Origin: an uncultured Prevotella sp. | GTDB lineage: Bacteria; Bacteroidota; Bacteroidia; Bacteroidales; Bacteroidaceae | Assembly: GCA_905234355.1 (NCBI GenBank) | Contig: CAJOHP010000134.1 | Location: forward strand, 1-15,112 | DNA length: 15,112 bases | Direction: 5' to 3' | Shown here: piece after piece, positions 6,963 to 14,579 of the stretch | Numbering within the stretch: position 1 is the first letter of the stretch | Layout: each line of letters begins with the position of its first letter | Made by a program: the position numbers and the translations under genes | The notes under the pieces: model-generated | Told to the model about the DNA's origin: nothing | What the model saw: only the letters and a program-made list of their open reading frames with translations | Databases searched by the model: none

Positions 6963-9041
6963 CTAATATTTCAGGAGAAACGATACGGAGGGTATGATGC
7001 CCAGCAGACTGTACATTGTGGCCTTGGTGCCACGCCCGTACTGTCCGTCGTCGAAGCGTATGAGGTAAGGGTTGTAGCGGTTGTAGAGGTTGTAGATGCC
7101 GAAGGTCCACTCACGTGTGAGCTTTCCACCTGCGATGGTCTTGCTCCATGTGGCCCCCACGTCGAGTCGGTGGTAGTCGGGGGCGCGGTAGCCGTTGCGC
7201 TCTTTATAATAATATATATAGTTGTCTATGAGCTGGTACTTGCTGCTTGGCGCGGTGAAGGCCTGTCCGGAGTAGTAGGTCCAGGCTGCGTTGAGCGTCC
7301 ATCGTGGCGACAGCTTGTAGGAGGCCACGATGTTGACGTCGTGTCGCCGGTCGTTGGCAGCGTTGTACCATTGCCCGTCACTGATGCCGTCGATGCGTGT
7401 CTGCGACCACGACAGGGTGTAGGCCAGCCATCCCGTCAGCCGTCCCGTGTTTTTGTGCATGCAGAGCTCGGCGCCGTAGCCGCGGCCCTCGCCGGCGAGC
7501 ACCAGGCGCTCCAGCTCGATGGCCGAGGCAAAGTCTACGCCGTCGCGATAGTCCAGCACGTTCTGTGTGCGGCGGTAGTAGCCCTCTATGGAGAAGTCGT
7601 AGTCGCGCTGCTCGAGCATATAGCTCACGCCGAGGCTCAGCTGGTCCGACAGCTCGGGCTTGAGCAGGTTGGAGCTGATGGCATAGCGGTCGAAGGGCGT
7701 CGACGTGTTCTGGCTGCGCAGTGCATGTATGTTTTGCGAGAGGCGGCTGTAGCCAGCCTTCACGCTCAGCAGTTCGGTAGGCTGTAGGGCCAGGCCTATG
7801 CGTGGCTCTACGTTCACGTGGGTCTTCACGGGCCGGTTCTTCCTGCGGTGGTAGAGCCAGGTGATGTTGCCCCGATCGTCCACTTCGTAGTAGTAGGGTC
7901 CGCCCAGTGCCGTGAAGGCCGACAGCCGCAGGCCGCCGGTGAGCGTCAGCTGCTGTGAGATGCGCCACTGCCAGTTGGCCCAGGCGCTGTTGTCCCAGGC
8001 ACGGCGCTGCTCCTGCTGATGGTCGCCCATGCGCACCCACTCGGCCGAGGTCACATCGGTGAGCATGGTCTGTGCGCCCAGCGTCAGTTCGTGGCGCTGC
8101 CAGCGCAGGGCCATGTTTTCGCGCAGTCCCGCGTGGCGTATGTGGCCGCGGTAGGTGAGCGAGAATCCGAGCATGTCCACGCCATTGTCGGTGTCGTAAG
8201 ACGAGCCGAAGAGCGTGGTCTGCATGGTCGACATGCCGCGCAGCGTGTGCATCCAGGCGAGCGAGGCAGCCATGTTGGTCCACTGCATGTCGGCCAGGTC
8301 GGCCAGTCCCATCTTGTCGTGGCTGCCGAAGATTGAGAGCTGCAGCCTGTCGCACTGCCCCATGCGCCAGTCCAGCTTCATGTTGGCGTCGTAGAAGTAG
8401 AGTGTGTTGTCGCGGTATTTGTCTGTGAGCTTCAGAAACATGTCGGCATAAGAGCGTCGTGCGCAGGCCACCACGCTGAGTCGGTCGGCGGCGAGCGGCC
8501 CTTCCACCTGTGCGCGTGCTGTGAGCAGGCCCACGCTGCCCTCGGCGTGCCAGCGGTCGGTGCGTGCCGTGCGCCCTGTGATGTCGAGCACGGCCGACGT
8601 GGCGCCGCCGTGCTGTGCGGGCACCAGCCCCTTGTAGAGCGTGGCGCCGGAGAGTGCACCCTCGTTGAAGGCCGAGAACAGGCCGGCCAGATGGCCCACG
8701 TTGTAGACGGGCGCGTCGTCGTAGACGATGCTGTTCTGCACCGATGTGCCTCCGCGCACCTGAAAACTGCTCGACGCCTCGCTCTCCATCTTTACGCCGG
8801 GCAGCAGTTGCAGCGAGCGCACGATGTCGCGCTCGCCGAAGAGCTGTGGCGCGCGGCTCAGCTCCTTCAGCTGCAACTGCTCGGCGCCCACCACAATCTG
8901 CCGCAGGCGCTGCTGAGGACCGCTGGCGCTCACCACCACCTCTTGCAGCTCCTGCATGCGCAGCGAGTCGGGCTGCTGGGCAACCGAGGCAAGCGGCAGC
9001 AGCACGGCGGGCAGCATGAGGCGGCAAACGTTTCTTCCCAT
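6963..9041 (-). CDS. TonB-dependent outer-membrane receptor (DUF4249-associated type)
   Basis: The 692 residues have a signal peptide (CRLMLPAVLLPLASVA|QQ) and then a TonB-box-like stretch, QELQEVVVSAS. The plug domain spans about residues 40-160 (FGERDIVRSLQLLPGVK, SSFQVRGGTSVQNSIVYDDAPV, PAQHGGATSAVLDI). A long beta-barrel with aromatic-rich strands follows, including the FGIYNLYNRYNPY motif common near the end of this receptor type, and it ends in an aromatic residue (FLLKY). Such receptors import a substrate across the outer membrane using the TonB/ExbBD system. There is no N-terminal carboxypeptidase-like domain, which many Bacteroidetes receptors have, so it is shorter than the usual 750-900 residues. 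The frame opens at 9074, but that codon sits inside the promoter -7 box; ATG 9041 starts the signal peptide. No nearby glycoside hydrolase or metal-uptake gene points to a substrate. Confidence 0.92.
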   Translation of the reverse strand: MGRNVCRLMLPAVLLPLASVAQQPDSLRMQELQEVVVSASGPQQRLRQIVVGAEQLQLKELSRAPQLFGERDIVRSLQLLPGVKMESEASSSFQVRGGTSVQNSIVYDDAPVYNVGHLAGLFSAFNEGALSGATLYKGLVPAQHGGATSAVLDITGRTARTDRWHAEGSVGLLTARAQVEGPLAADRLSVVACARRSYADMFLKLTDKYRDNTLYFYDANMKLDWRMGQCDRLQLSIFGSHDKMGLADLADMQWTNMAASLAWMHTLRGMSTMQTTLFGSSYDTDNGVDMLGFSLTYRGHIRHAGLRENMALRWQRHELTLGAQTMLTDVTSAEWVRMGDHQQEQRRAWDNSAWANWQWRISQQLTLTGGLRLSAFTALGGPYYYEVDDRGNITWLYHRRKNRPVKTHVNVEPRIGLALQPTELLSVKAGYSRLSQNIHALRSQNTSTPFDRYAISSNLLKPELSDQLSLGVSYMLEQRDYDFSIEGYYRRTQNVLDYRDGVDFASAIELERLVLAGEGRGYGAELCMHKNTGRLTGWLAYTLSWSQTRIDGISDGQWYNAANDRRHDVNIVASYKLSPRWTLNAAWTYYSGQAFTAPSSKYQLIDNYIYYYKERNGYRAPDYHRLDVGATWSKTIAGGKLTREWTFGIYNLYNRYNPYLIRFDDGQYGRGTKATMYSLLGIIPSVSFLLKY

Positions 9042-9071
9042 AATCACAAAAAGAGCTTTTATTAGCGGCTG

Positions 9072-9103
9072 CAAAGGTACTAATTTGCCGGAAATATACC
9101 AAA
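9072..9103 (-). promoter_or_regulatory. Promoter of the TonB-receptor/DUF4249 pair (TTTG-N20-TACCTTTG)
   Basis: On the minus strand TTTG (9103-9100) is followed after 20 bases by TACCTTTG (9079-9072). This is a near-perfect match to the Bacteroidetes housekeeping promoter TTTG-N19/20-TAnnTTTG. Transcription would begin near 9065, giving a leader of about 24 bases before ATG 9041. This rules out the longer start at 9074. Confidence 0.8.
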
Positions 9104-9187
9104 TGTCAATAGTCCTTAAAAGTGGAAATGAGTGTTAAAAGACCACAAAAAGTTCATCCAACCTGTCGCTGCTACAATATTTTTTAG

Positions 9188-9195
9188 TAATTTTG
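9188..9195 (+). promoter_or_regulatory. Bacteroidetes -7 box (TAATTTTG) for the M23 peptidase gene
   Basis: TAATTTTG matches TAnnTTTG on the plus strand, in the 251-bp divergent gap 9042-9292. No clear TTTG lies 19-20 bases upstream. Transcription starting near 9202 would give a leader of about 90 bases that carries a 20-codon ORF. Confidence 0.5.
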
Positions 9196-9233
9196 CCGAC
9201 GATAGTTCGCTTTCTGCCGTTTGTCGGTTTCAG

Positions 9234-9296
9234 ATGAACACTTTTTGGAAAGCTTCGCATGAACAGATTATTAATATAAAAGCTATAACCGAATGA
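9234..9296 (+). CDS. Possible 20-codon upstream ORF, ATGA overlap with the M23 peptidase start
   Basis: ATG at 9234 opens a 20-residue frame (MNTFWKASHEQII..., ending ITE). Its TGA stop at 9294-9296 overlaps the ATG of the M23 gene at 9293. Such an ATGA overlap allows translational coupling. The peptide matches nothing I recognise and has no cluster of a single amino acid that would suggest attenuation. With one short frame this could be chance, and no Shine-Dalgarno sequence is seen before it. Confidence 0.25.
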   Translation: MNTFWKASHEQIINIKAITE

Positions 9297-10252
9297 AGAT
9301 GTTGAAAACAGTGAAGAAAGTAGCCCTCATGGCTTTTGCCCTCCTTGCCGCTTCTCCCGTGGCAGCACAGGATCTGCTGGCCAGCCAGGCACCCATCGAC
9401 CGCAAGATGAAATCCGTAGACTCCATTGCCCTGCAGCGCCTGCTGGACCTAGAGGAGTGGGATTCGCCTGCTGCCGATCTCTATGAAGACTGGAACAACG
9501 TCTATGCCCATCGTCCGACAGCCCTGCCCGACACGTTCCGCATTGACCTGCGCGACTTCTGCATGCCCACGCCCAGCCGTGTCATCACCTCCAACTTCGG
9601 AGCCCGCTGGGGCCGCCAGCACAAGGGGCTCGACATCAAGGTGTATATCGGCGACACCATCCGTGCTGCCTTCAGCGGCAAGGTGCGCATCGTGCGCTAT
9701 GAGGCCAAGGGCTACGGTAAGTATGTGGTCATACGCCACCATAACGGTCTGGAGACCATCTATGGGCACATGTCGAAGCACCTCGTGCGCGAAGACCAGG
9801 AAGTGCGTGCCGGCGACCCCATCGGTCTGGGCGGCAACACTGGTCGCAGCACAGGCTCGCACCTGCACTTCGAGACCCGTCTCTGCGGTGTGGCACTCAA
9901 TCCGGCCCTGCTGTTCGACTTCCGCAACCAGGACGTCACGGGCGACTTCTACACCTATCGTAAGTCGTCATACTATCGTGAGTCGGCCCAGGCCACCCGT
10001 CTGCGTGGCGTGCCCGGCTCCAGCGCAGCCGTCGAGCCCGACTTCGGCGTGGCAACTGCCTCTGCCAAGACTACGGCCAAGAGCAAGCGCCAGCAGGATG
10101 CCGTCGCCACACGCTACCACAAGGTGAAGAAGGGCGAGACACTGTCGGCCATCGCCCGCAAGCACCGCACAAGCGTGGCTGCACTCTGCCGCCTGAACCG
10201 CATCAGCCAGTCCGTCAGGCTCATGCCCGGACAGATACTGAAGTATAACTAA
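9293..10252 (+). CDS. Secreted M23 metallopeptidase with C-terminal LysM domain
   Basis: The 319-residue product has a signal peptide (VKKVALMAFALLAASPVAA|Q), a helical region at about 30-90, and an M23 (lysostaphin/LytM) domain at about 95-210. The zinc-site motifs are intact: His110 and Asp114 in QHKGLDIK, His159 in IYGHMS, and His190/His192 in GSHLHFETR. It is therefore expected to be an active endopeptidase cutting murein cross-links, rather than an EnvC/NlpD-type degenerate activator. After a low-complexity Ala/Ser/Lys linker (about 240-270), a single LysM repeat ends the protein (YHKVKKGETLSAIARKHRTS...MPGQILKYN), binding glycan strands. ATG 9293 is used; ATG 9299 would equally leave a working signal peptide. 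It diverges from the TonB receptor, has its own promoter-like box, and is followed by repeats rather than by another gene on the same strand. Confidence 0.93.
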   Translation: MKMLKTVKKVALMAFALLAASPVAAQDLLASQAPIDRKMKSVDSIALQRLLDLEEWDSPAADLYEDWNNVYAHRPTALPDTFRIDLRDFCMPTPSRVITSNFGARWGRQHKGLDIKVYIGDTIRAAFSGKVRIVRYEAKGYGKYVVIRHHNGLETIYGHMSKHLVREDQEVRAGDPIGLGGNTGRSTGSHLHFETRLCGVALNPALLFDFRNQDVTGDFYTYRKSSYYRESAQATRLRGVPGSSAAVEPDFGVATASAKTTAKSKRQQDAVATRYHKVKKGETLSAIARKHRTSVAALCRLNRISQSVRLMPGQILKYN

Positions 10253-10363
10253 CAGGAGTATTCAAGAGCTCAGGAGTTACAGGAGTTCAAGAGCTACAGG
10301 AGTTCAGACGATACCTGTTCTGTCCTATTTATATATGAGCAGAACTATCGTCTGAACTCCTGT
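10253..10363. repeat. CAGGAGTT direct repeats running into an 18-bp perfect hairpin
   Basis: Directly after the M23 stop codon there are four copies of CAGGAGTT or CAGGAGTA (10253, 10271, 10280, 10297), two followed by the same TCAAGAGCT. The last copy belongs to the left arm (10296-10313) of a perfect 18-bp inverted repeat whose right arm is 10346-10363. An inner 6-bp stem (GTTCTG 10317-10322 with CAGAAC 10340-10345) extends it after a 3-base bulge. It could protect or end the M23 mRNA, though no T-run follows. It looks like a dispersed intergenic repeat. Confidence 0.9.
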
Positions 10364-10372
10364 GACATTTGT

Positions 10373-10567
10373 TTAAGGTGGGTTCTATTAATTCCCACGG
10401 TTTTTGTTTAACATTGATGGGCATTAACCTTTTGTTATCTTTCTGGCTCTTTTGCCTCCATTTTGTAAGCCTCACGTGTAGCCCGCTACACTCCTTCTTC
10501 AACTTACAAAATGGGAGCCAAAATAGCTCAGAAATCTGCCAAAGCGAATTAATAGAACCCACCTTAA
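10373..10567. mobile_element. MITE-like palindromic element, 195 bp, 22-bp terminal inverted repeats with TTAA ends
   Basis: The perfect 22-bp terminal repeats are TTAAGGTGGG...TTAATTC at 10373-10394 and its exact complement at 10546-10567. Internal pairs continue the palindrome: TTTCTG 10440-10445 with CAGAAA 10529-10534, CCATTTTGTAAG 10458-10469 with 10503-10514, and GTGTAGC 10476-10482 with GCTACAC 10485-10491. The whole element could fold into one long hairpin. TTAA at both outer ends could be a 4-bp target duplication, leaving 18-bp inverted repeats beginning GGTGGG. No transposase is encoded: a 77-codon minus-strand frame over it merely reads through the repeat. A non-autonomous insertion element fits best; a dispersed structured repeat is the alternative. 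Confidence 0.7.
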
Positions 10568-10631
10568 TAGGGTGTTCAATTTGTTGTACCCGATTTTTAT
10601 CCGATTGTCATCACAAACGGCATTCCGACTG

Positions 10632-10703
10632 CTGTAGGGACGGGCTTTATGCCTGTCCGCCATTGTCCCCTTCCACGTGTCAGTGGCACCCAATGTAGGG
10701 ACA
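10632..10703. repeat. TGTAGGGAC repeat pair with an 8-bp hairpin
   Basis: TGTAGGGAC occurs at 10633-10641 and again at 10694-10702. The first copy forms a compact hairpin, GGACGGGC (10638-10645) with GCCTGTCC (10651-10658) around TTTAT, containing one G-U pair. It lies downstream of dnaE, read on the minus strand, with a run of A just before it (complement of the T run 10715-10721), so it is not a standard terminator. Similar GTAGGG(G/A)CGGGC hairpins are common intergenic repeats in this group (recalled, not checked). Confidence 0.6.
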
Positions 10704-10722
10704 GGGTGCGGGAATTTTTTTG

Positions 10723-13700
10723 TCAGTTTATCTTGTAGTCGAGGGCATCGTTCTGCTCGATATAGTCTATGAGGTTGTGCCGCACGTCGATGGTGGTGCT
10801 CTGTGAGCGCAGCAGCACGTGGTGCTTGCCGGTGGAGTCGCGCAGCTGGAAGAAGAGCTTCGTTTTGCCGGGCGCCTCGCTGATGATCTCCTTGAGGTCG
10901 GCCACGTCCTTTTCGTTGAGCAGGTCGGAGTTGAGCGAGATGGTGATGCGGTCGATGGCCTTCTCCTTGACTGTCTGGAGCAACTCTACGCCCGTCACCT
11001 TGAGCTCCTTCTGCTCGGCATTGTAGAAGCGGGGCTTCATCTTGCCCGTGACGTAGAGGGCCGCGCCCTCGATGAACTTGCCGTTCATGTTGATCCAGTC
11101 GTCGCCGAAGAGGGCCAGCTCGCCCGTGCCGTTGAAGTCCTCGAGGGTGACGAAGCCGCATGGCTTGTTGTTCTTGGTGAACTTCGAGCGCACGGCGGTG
11201 ACGATGCCTCCCAGTGTGACGTCGTCGCGGTCGGCCAGCTTGGCGCCGTTGTCGCCCAGCTCGTCGCAGCGGGTGTTGCAGAGGTTGTCGAGCACTATCT
11301 TGTACTCGTCGAGCGGATGGGCCGAGAGATAGATGCCCACGAGGTCGCGCTCCTTGTTGAGTCGCTCGATGTCGCTCCATCGCTCGTCGGTCTTGGGGAT
11401 GGCGGGCGTGGCTATCTCGACGCTGTCGAAACCGCCGAAGAGCGAGTTCTGCGACTCTGACTTGGCCTGCTGATACATCTGTCCGTAGCGCACGAGCGTG
11501 TCGAGGAACATCTCGCCCCGGGCGTTCTCGGCAAAGAATGCCTCGCGTCGTATGCCGAAGCTGTCGAAGCCACCGCTGAGCGCGAGCGACTCAAAAGCCT
11601 TGCGGTTGACGTTGGCCAGGGAGACGCGCTGGGCAAAGTCGAAGATGTCCTTATACTCTCCGTTCTTCTCGCGCTCGTTGATGATGGCCTGTGCGGCAGC
11701 GTCGCCCATGCCCTTGATGGCTGCCAGTCCGAAGCGTATCTCGCCCTTGTGGTTGACGCCGAACTTCAGGTAAGACTCGTTGACGTCGGGGCCGAGCGTG
11801 GCAATGCCCATCTGCTTGCACTCGTCCATGAGCTTGGTGATCTCGGTGATCTGGTCGCGGCGTCGGGTCATGATGGCAGCCATGAACTCGGCCGGGTAGT
11901 TGGCCTTGAGGTATGCCGTCTGGTAGGCCACCCAGGAGTAGCAGGCGGCGTGCGACTTGTTGAAGGCATAGGAGGCAAACTTCTCCCAGTCGGCCCATAT
12001 CTTCTCGAGCACCTTCGGGTCGTGTCCGTTTTTCTTTCCGCCGTTGATGAACTTCGGCTTCATGGCGTCTACGATGTCCTTCTTCTTCTTACCCATGGCC
12101 TTGCGGAGGGCGTCGCTCTCGCCTCGGGTGAAGTCGGCCAGCTGTCGCGAGAGTAGCATGACCTGCTCCTGGTAGACGGTGATGCCGTAGGTGTCCTTGA
12201 GGTACTTCTCCATGCAGGGTATGTCGTACTTGATTTCCTCGCGTCCGTTCTTTCGCGCGATGAACGAGGGGATGTAGTCCATAGGTCCCGGCCGGTAGAG
12301 GGCGTTCATGGCGATGAGGTCCTCGAAGACCGTTGGGTGCAGCTCCCTGAGGTATTTCTGCATGCCGCTGGACTCAAACTGGAAGGTGCCGATGGTGCGT
12401 CCTTTCTGGTAGAGCTCGTAGGTCTTGGGGTCGTCGATGGGTATGGTGTCGAGGTCGACGTCGATGCCCCGGTGCTGCTTGATGTTGGCGCATGCCTCCT
12501 TCAGCTCGGAGAGGGTCTTCAGTCCGAGAAAGTCCATCTTGATGAGTCCTGTCGACTCGATGACGTGTCCGTCGTACTGTGTGCAGTTGGTCTTGGTGTC
12601 CTTGAAGTCGGGGTCGTCGGCCGTGCTGACGGGCACCCAGTCGCTGATGGGGTCGCGGCAGATGATGAAGCCGCAGGCGTGGATGCCCGTGCCGCGCACG
12701 GTGCCCTCGAGCATCTTGGCGTACTTGATGGTGTTGGCCAGCACGGGGTCGGCCGATGCCTCGGCTTCGCGCAGCTCGGGAGTGCACTTGATGGCGTTGG
12801 CCAGGTTCATCTTCATGCCGTCGGGCAGACGGTCGGGAATGGCCTTGCAGAGGGCGTTGCTGGTGGCCAGCGGCAGTTTCTCCACGCGCGCCACGTCCTT
12901 GATGGAGTTCTTGGTGGCCATCGAGGCGTAGGTGATGATGTGGGCGCAGTTCTCGTGGCCATACTTGTCCATGACCCACTTGAGCACCTTGCCGCGGCCG
13001 TCGTCGTCGAAGTCGGTGTCGATATCGGGCAGGGAGATACGGTCGGGGTTGAGGAATCGCTCGAACAGCAGGTCGTACTTCAGCGGGTCTATCTTGGTGA
13101 TGCCCAGACAGTAGGCCACGACACTGCCGGCAGCCGAGCCACGTCCGGGTCCGACCCACACATCGAGCTCGTCGCGTGCGGAGTTGATGAAGTCCTGCAC
13201 GATGAGGAAGTAGCCGGGGAAGCCCATGGTCTTCATGATGTGCAGCTCGAAGCGTATGCGGTCGTCGACCTCCTTGGGCAGCGACGAGTGCAGGATGGAG
13301 TATGAGGCGTCTGCCTGTTCCGTCTTCACCTCTATCTTTTCCATCTTCAGGTCTTCGTCGGGCGAGTAGCGCTGCTTGGCTCCCTTATAGGCCAGCTCGG
13401 CCAGATAGTCGGCTTCGAACTTGATGCGGTAGAGCTTGTCGTAGCCGCCCAGCTTGTCTATCTTCTTCTTGCCTTCTTCGGGCGGCAGGGGGTTCTCGCC
13501 GTTCTCGTCGCGGGTGAACTCCTCGTAGAGCTGCTGCTCGGTGATGCGCTGTCGCCAGTCGTCCTCCGAGCCGAACGACTCGGGTATGGGGAAGAAGGGC
13601 ATGATGGGGTCGTGGTCGATGCTGTATATCTCGACCTTGTCGAGAATCTCGAGCGTGTTGGAGAGCGCCTCGGGCACGTCGCTGAAGATGTCGTTCATCT

Positions 13701-14511
13701 CGGCCCGTGTCTTAAACCACTCCTGCTTGGAGTAGAGCATGCGTGTGGGGTCGTCGAGGTCCTTGCCCGTAGAGAGGCAGAGCAGGTGGTCGTGGGCCTC
13801 GGCATTCTCCTGGTCCACGAAGTGCACGTCGTTGCTGCAGATGAGCTTGATGCCATACTCGCGTGCCAGCTCGATGAGCACGCGGTTGGCCTGCTGTTGC
13901 AGGGGGAAGGTGTCGCGGTTGGCGCGTATGGAGGGGTCTTTCACCTCGTGGCGCTGCAGCTCGAGGTAGTAGTCGTCGCCGAAGACGCGGTGATACCATT
14001 CTATAGCTTCGCGCGCTCCGGCGATGTCGCCGCCCAGTATCTTCTTGGGCACCTCGCCGGCGATGCAGGCCGAGCAGACGATGAGGTCTTCGTGATAGCG
14101 CTCCAGGTCCTCGCGGTCGGTGCGGGGGCGCATGTAGTAGCCGTCCACCCAGGAGTTGCTCACCAGCTTGATGAGGTTCTTGTAGCCGCGGTAGTTCTTG
14201 GCCAGCACGATGAGGTGGTAGCCGCTCTGGTCTTCCTTGCCCCGTCGCAACGACTTCGAACCGTAACGCGAGACATACATCTCGCAGCCGAAGATGGGGA
14301 TGAACGGTTCCAGCCCCTCTTTCTTCCGCTTCTTGTTGACGTCGATGCAGTAGTCGTGGAACTCCTTGATCCCGAACATGTTGCCGTGGTCGGTGATGGC
14401 CATGCCCTTCATGCCGTTGGCTATCGCCTTGTCAACGAGCTTTGATATCTTCGACTGTCCGTCGAGTATAGAGTAATAGGTATGTACGTGTAAATGTACG
14501 AAATCTTCCAT
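10723..14511 (-). CDS. dnaE: DNA polymerase III subunit alpha (DnaE)
   Basis: This is the replicative polymerase catalytic subunit, 1262 residues (E. coli 1160). The N-terminal PHP domain (1-~250) starts FVHLHVHTYYSILDG and keeps metal-ligand candidates His8, His10, Asp17, His42, Glu77, His99, Cys149, Asp228 and His230. The C-family polymerase catalytic Asp residues are visible: 496 and 498 in LPDIDTDF, and 660 in IKMDFLGLKTL. Next come RPGPMDYIPSFI, EQVMLLSRQLADF and KSHAACYSWVAYQTAYLK, a helix-hairpin-helix (AAIKGMGDAAAQAI) at about 926-940, and an OB fold (VTLGGIVTAVRSKF...GFVTLEDF) from about 1098. Extra length lies mainly between the PHP and palm regions (about 255-430), a charged insert seen in Bacteroidetes DnaE. 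The frame extends 17 codons upstream to 14562, but the promoter lies within that extension; ATG 14511 begins the conserved PHP motif. It is transcribed divergently from psd. Confidence 0.97.
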   Translation of the reverse strand: MEDFVHLHVHTYYSILDGQSKISKLVDKAIANGMKGMAITDHGNMFGIKEFHDYCIDVNKKRKKEGLEPFIPIFGCEMYVSRYGSKSLRRGKEDQSGYHLIVLAKNYRGYKNLIKLVSNSWVDGYYMRPRTDREDLERYHEDLIVCSACIAGEVPKKILGGDIAGAREAIEWYHRVFGDDYYLELQRHEVKDPSIRANRDTFPLQQQANRVLIELAREYGIKLICSNDVHFVDQENAEAHDHLLCLSTGKDLDDPTRMLYSKQEWFKTRAEMNDIFSDVPEALSNTLEILDKVEIYSIDHDPIMPFFPIPESFGSEDDWRQRITEQQLYEEFTRDENGENPLPPEEGKKKIDKLGGYDKLYRIKFEADYLAELAYKGAKQRYSPDEDLKMEKIEVKTEQADASYSILHSSLPKEVDDRIRFELHIMKTMGFPGYFLIVQDFINSARDELDVWVGPGRGSAAGSVVAYCLGITKIDPLKYDLLFERFLNPDRISLPDIDTDFDDDGRGKVLKWVMDKYGHENCAHIITYASMATKNSIKDVARVEKLPLATSNALCKAIPDRLPDGMKMNLANAIKCTPELREAEASADPVLANTIKYAKMLEGTVRGTGIHACGFIICRDPISDWVPVSTADDPDFKDTKTNCTQYDGHVIESTGLIKMDFLGLKTLSELKEACANIKQHRGIDVDLDTIPIDDPKTYELYQKGRTIGTFQFESSGMQKYLRELHPTVFEDLIAMNALYRPGPMDYIPSFIARKNGREEIKYDIPCMEKYLKDTYGITVYQEQVMLLSRQLADFTRGESDALRKAMGKKKKDIVDAMKPKFINGGKKNGHDPKVLEKIWADWEKFASYAFNKSHAACYSWVAYQTAYLKANYPAEFMAAIMTRRRDQITEITKLMDECKQMGIATLGPDVNESYLKFGVNHKGEIRFGLAAIKGMGDAAAQAIINEREKNGEYKDIFDFAQRVSLANVNRKAFESLALSGGFDSFGIRREAFFAENARGEMFLDTLVRYGQMYQQAKSESQNSLFGGFDSVEIATPAIPKTDERWSDIERLNKERDLVGIYLSAHPLDEYKIVLDNLCNTRCDELGDNGAKLADRDDVTLGGIVTAVRSKFTKNNKPCGFVTLEDFNGTGELALFGDDWINMNGKFIEGAALYVTGKMKPRFYNAEQKELKVTGVELLQTVKEKAIDRITISLNSDLLNEKDVADLKEIISEAPGKTKLFFQLRDSTGKHHVLLRSQSTTIDVRHNLIDYIEQNDALDYKIN

Positions 14512-14531
14512 GATCTGTCGAATTTGAGCGT

Positions 14532-14563
14532 CAAAGTTACGTCTAAAAGTTGATATTGCCAAA
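14532..14563 (-). promoter_or_regulatory. dnaE promoter (TTTG-N20-TAACTTTG)
   Basis: On the minus strand TTTG (14563-14560) is followed after 20 bases by TAACTTTG (14539-14532), matching the Bacteroidetes housekeeping promoter. Transcription would begin near 14525, leaving a leader of only about 14 bases before ATG 14511. That decides against the longer dnaE start at 14562. Confidence 0.75.
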
Positions 14564-14579
14564 AGAATATGGCAAAAAA

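Noticed and set aside
6958..7110. 51-codon N-terminal extension of the DUF4249 gene
   Set aside because: It lies inside the receptor coding region in another frame and would bury the lipoprotein signal peptide that starts at 6957.
9042..9074. 11-codon N-terminal extension of the TonB receptor
   Set aside because: It overlaps the -7 box and would place a second hydrophobic stretch before a normal signal peptide.
7378..9102. 574-codon minus-strand frame overlapping the receptor
   Set aside because: It is an Arg/Ala/His-rich low-information translation, typical of an off-frame reading of a GC-rich gene. The receptor frame explains the region.
10329..10562. 77-codon minus-strand frame over the palindromic element
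   Set aside because: It reads straight through both terminal repeats and has no RBS, no domain pattern and no promoter. It is best explained as a by-product of the repeat.
14512..14562. 17-codon N-terminal extension of DnaE
   Set aside because: The dnaE promoter boxes fall inside it, and the family starts right at the HxH PHP motif.
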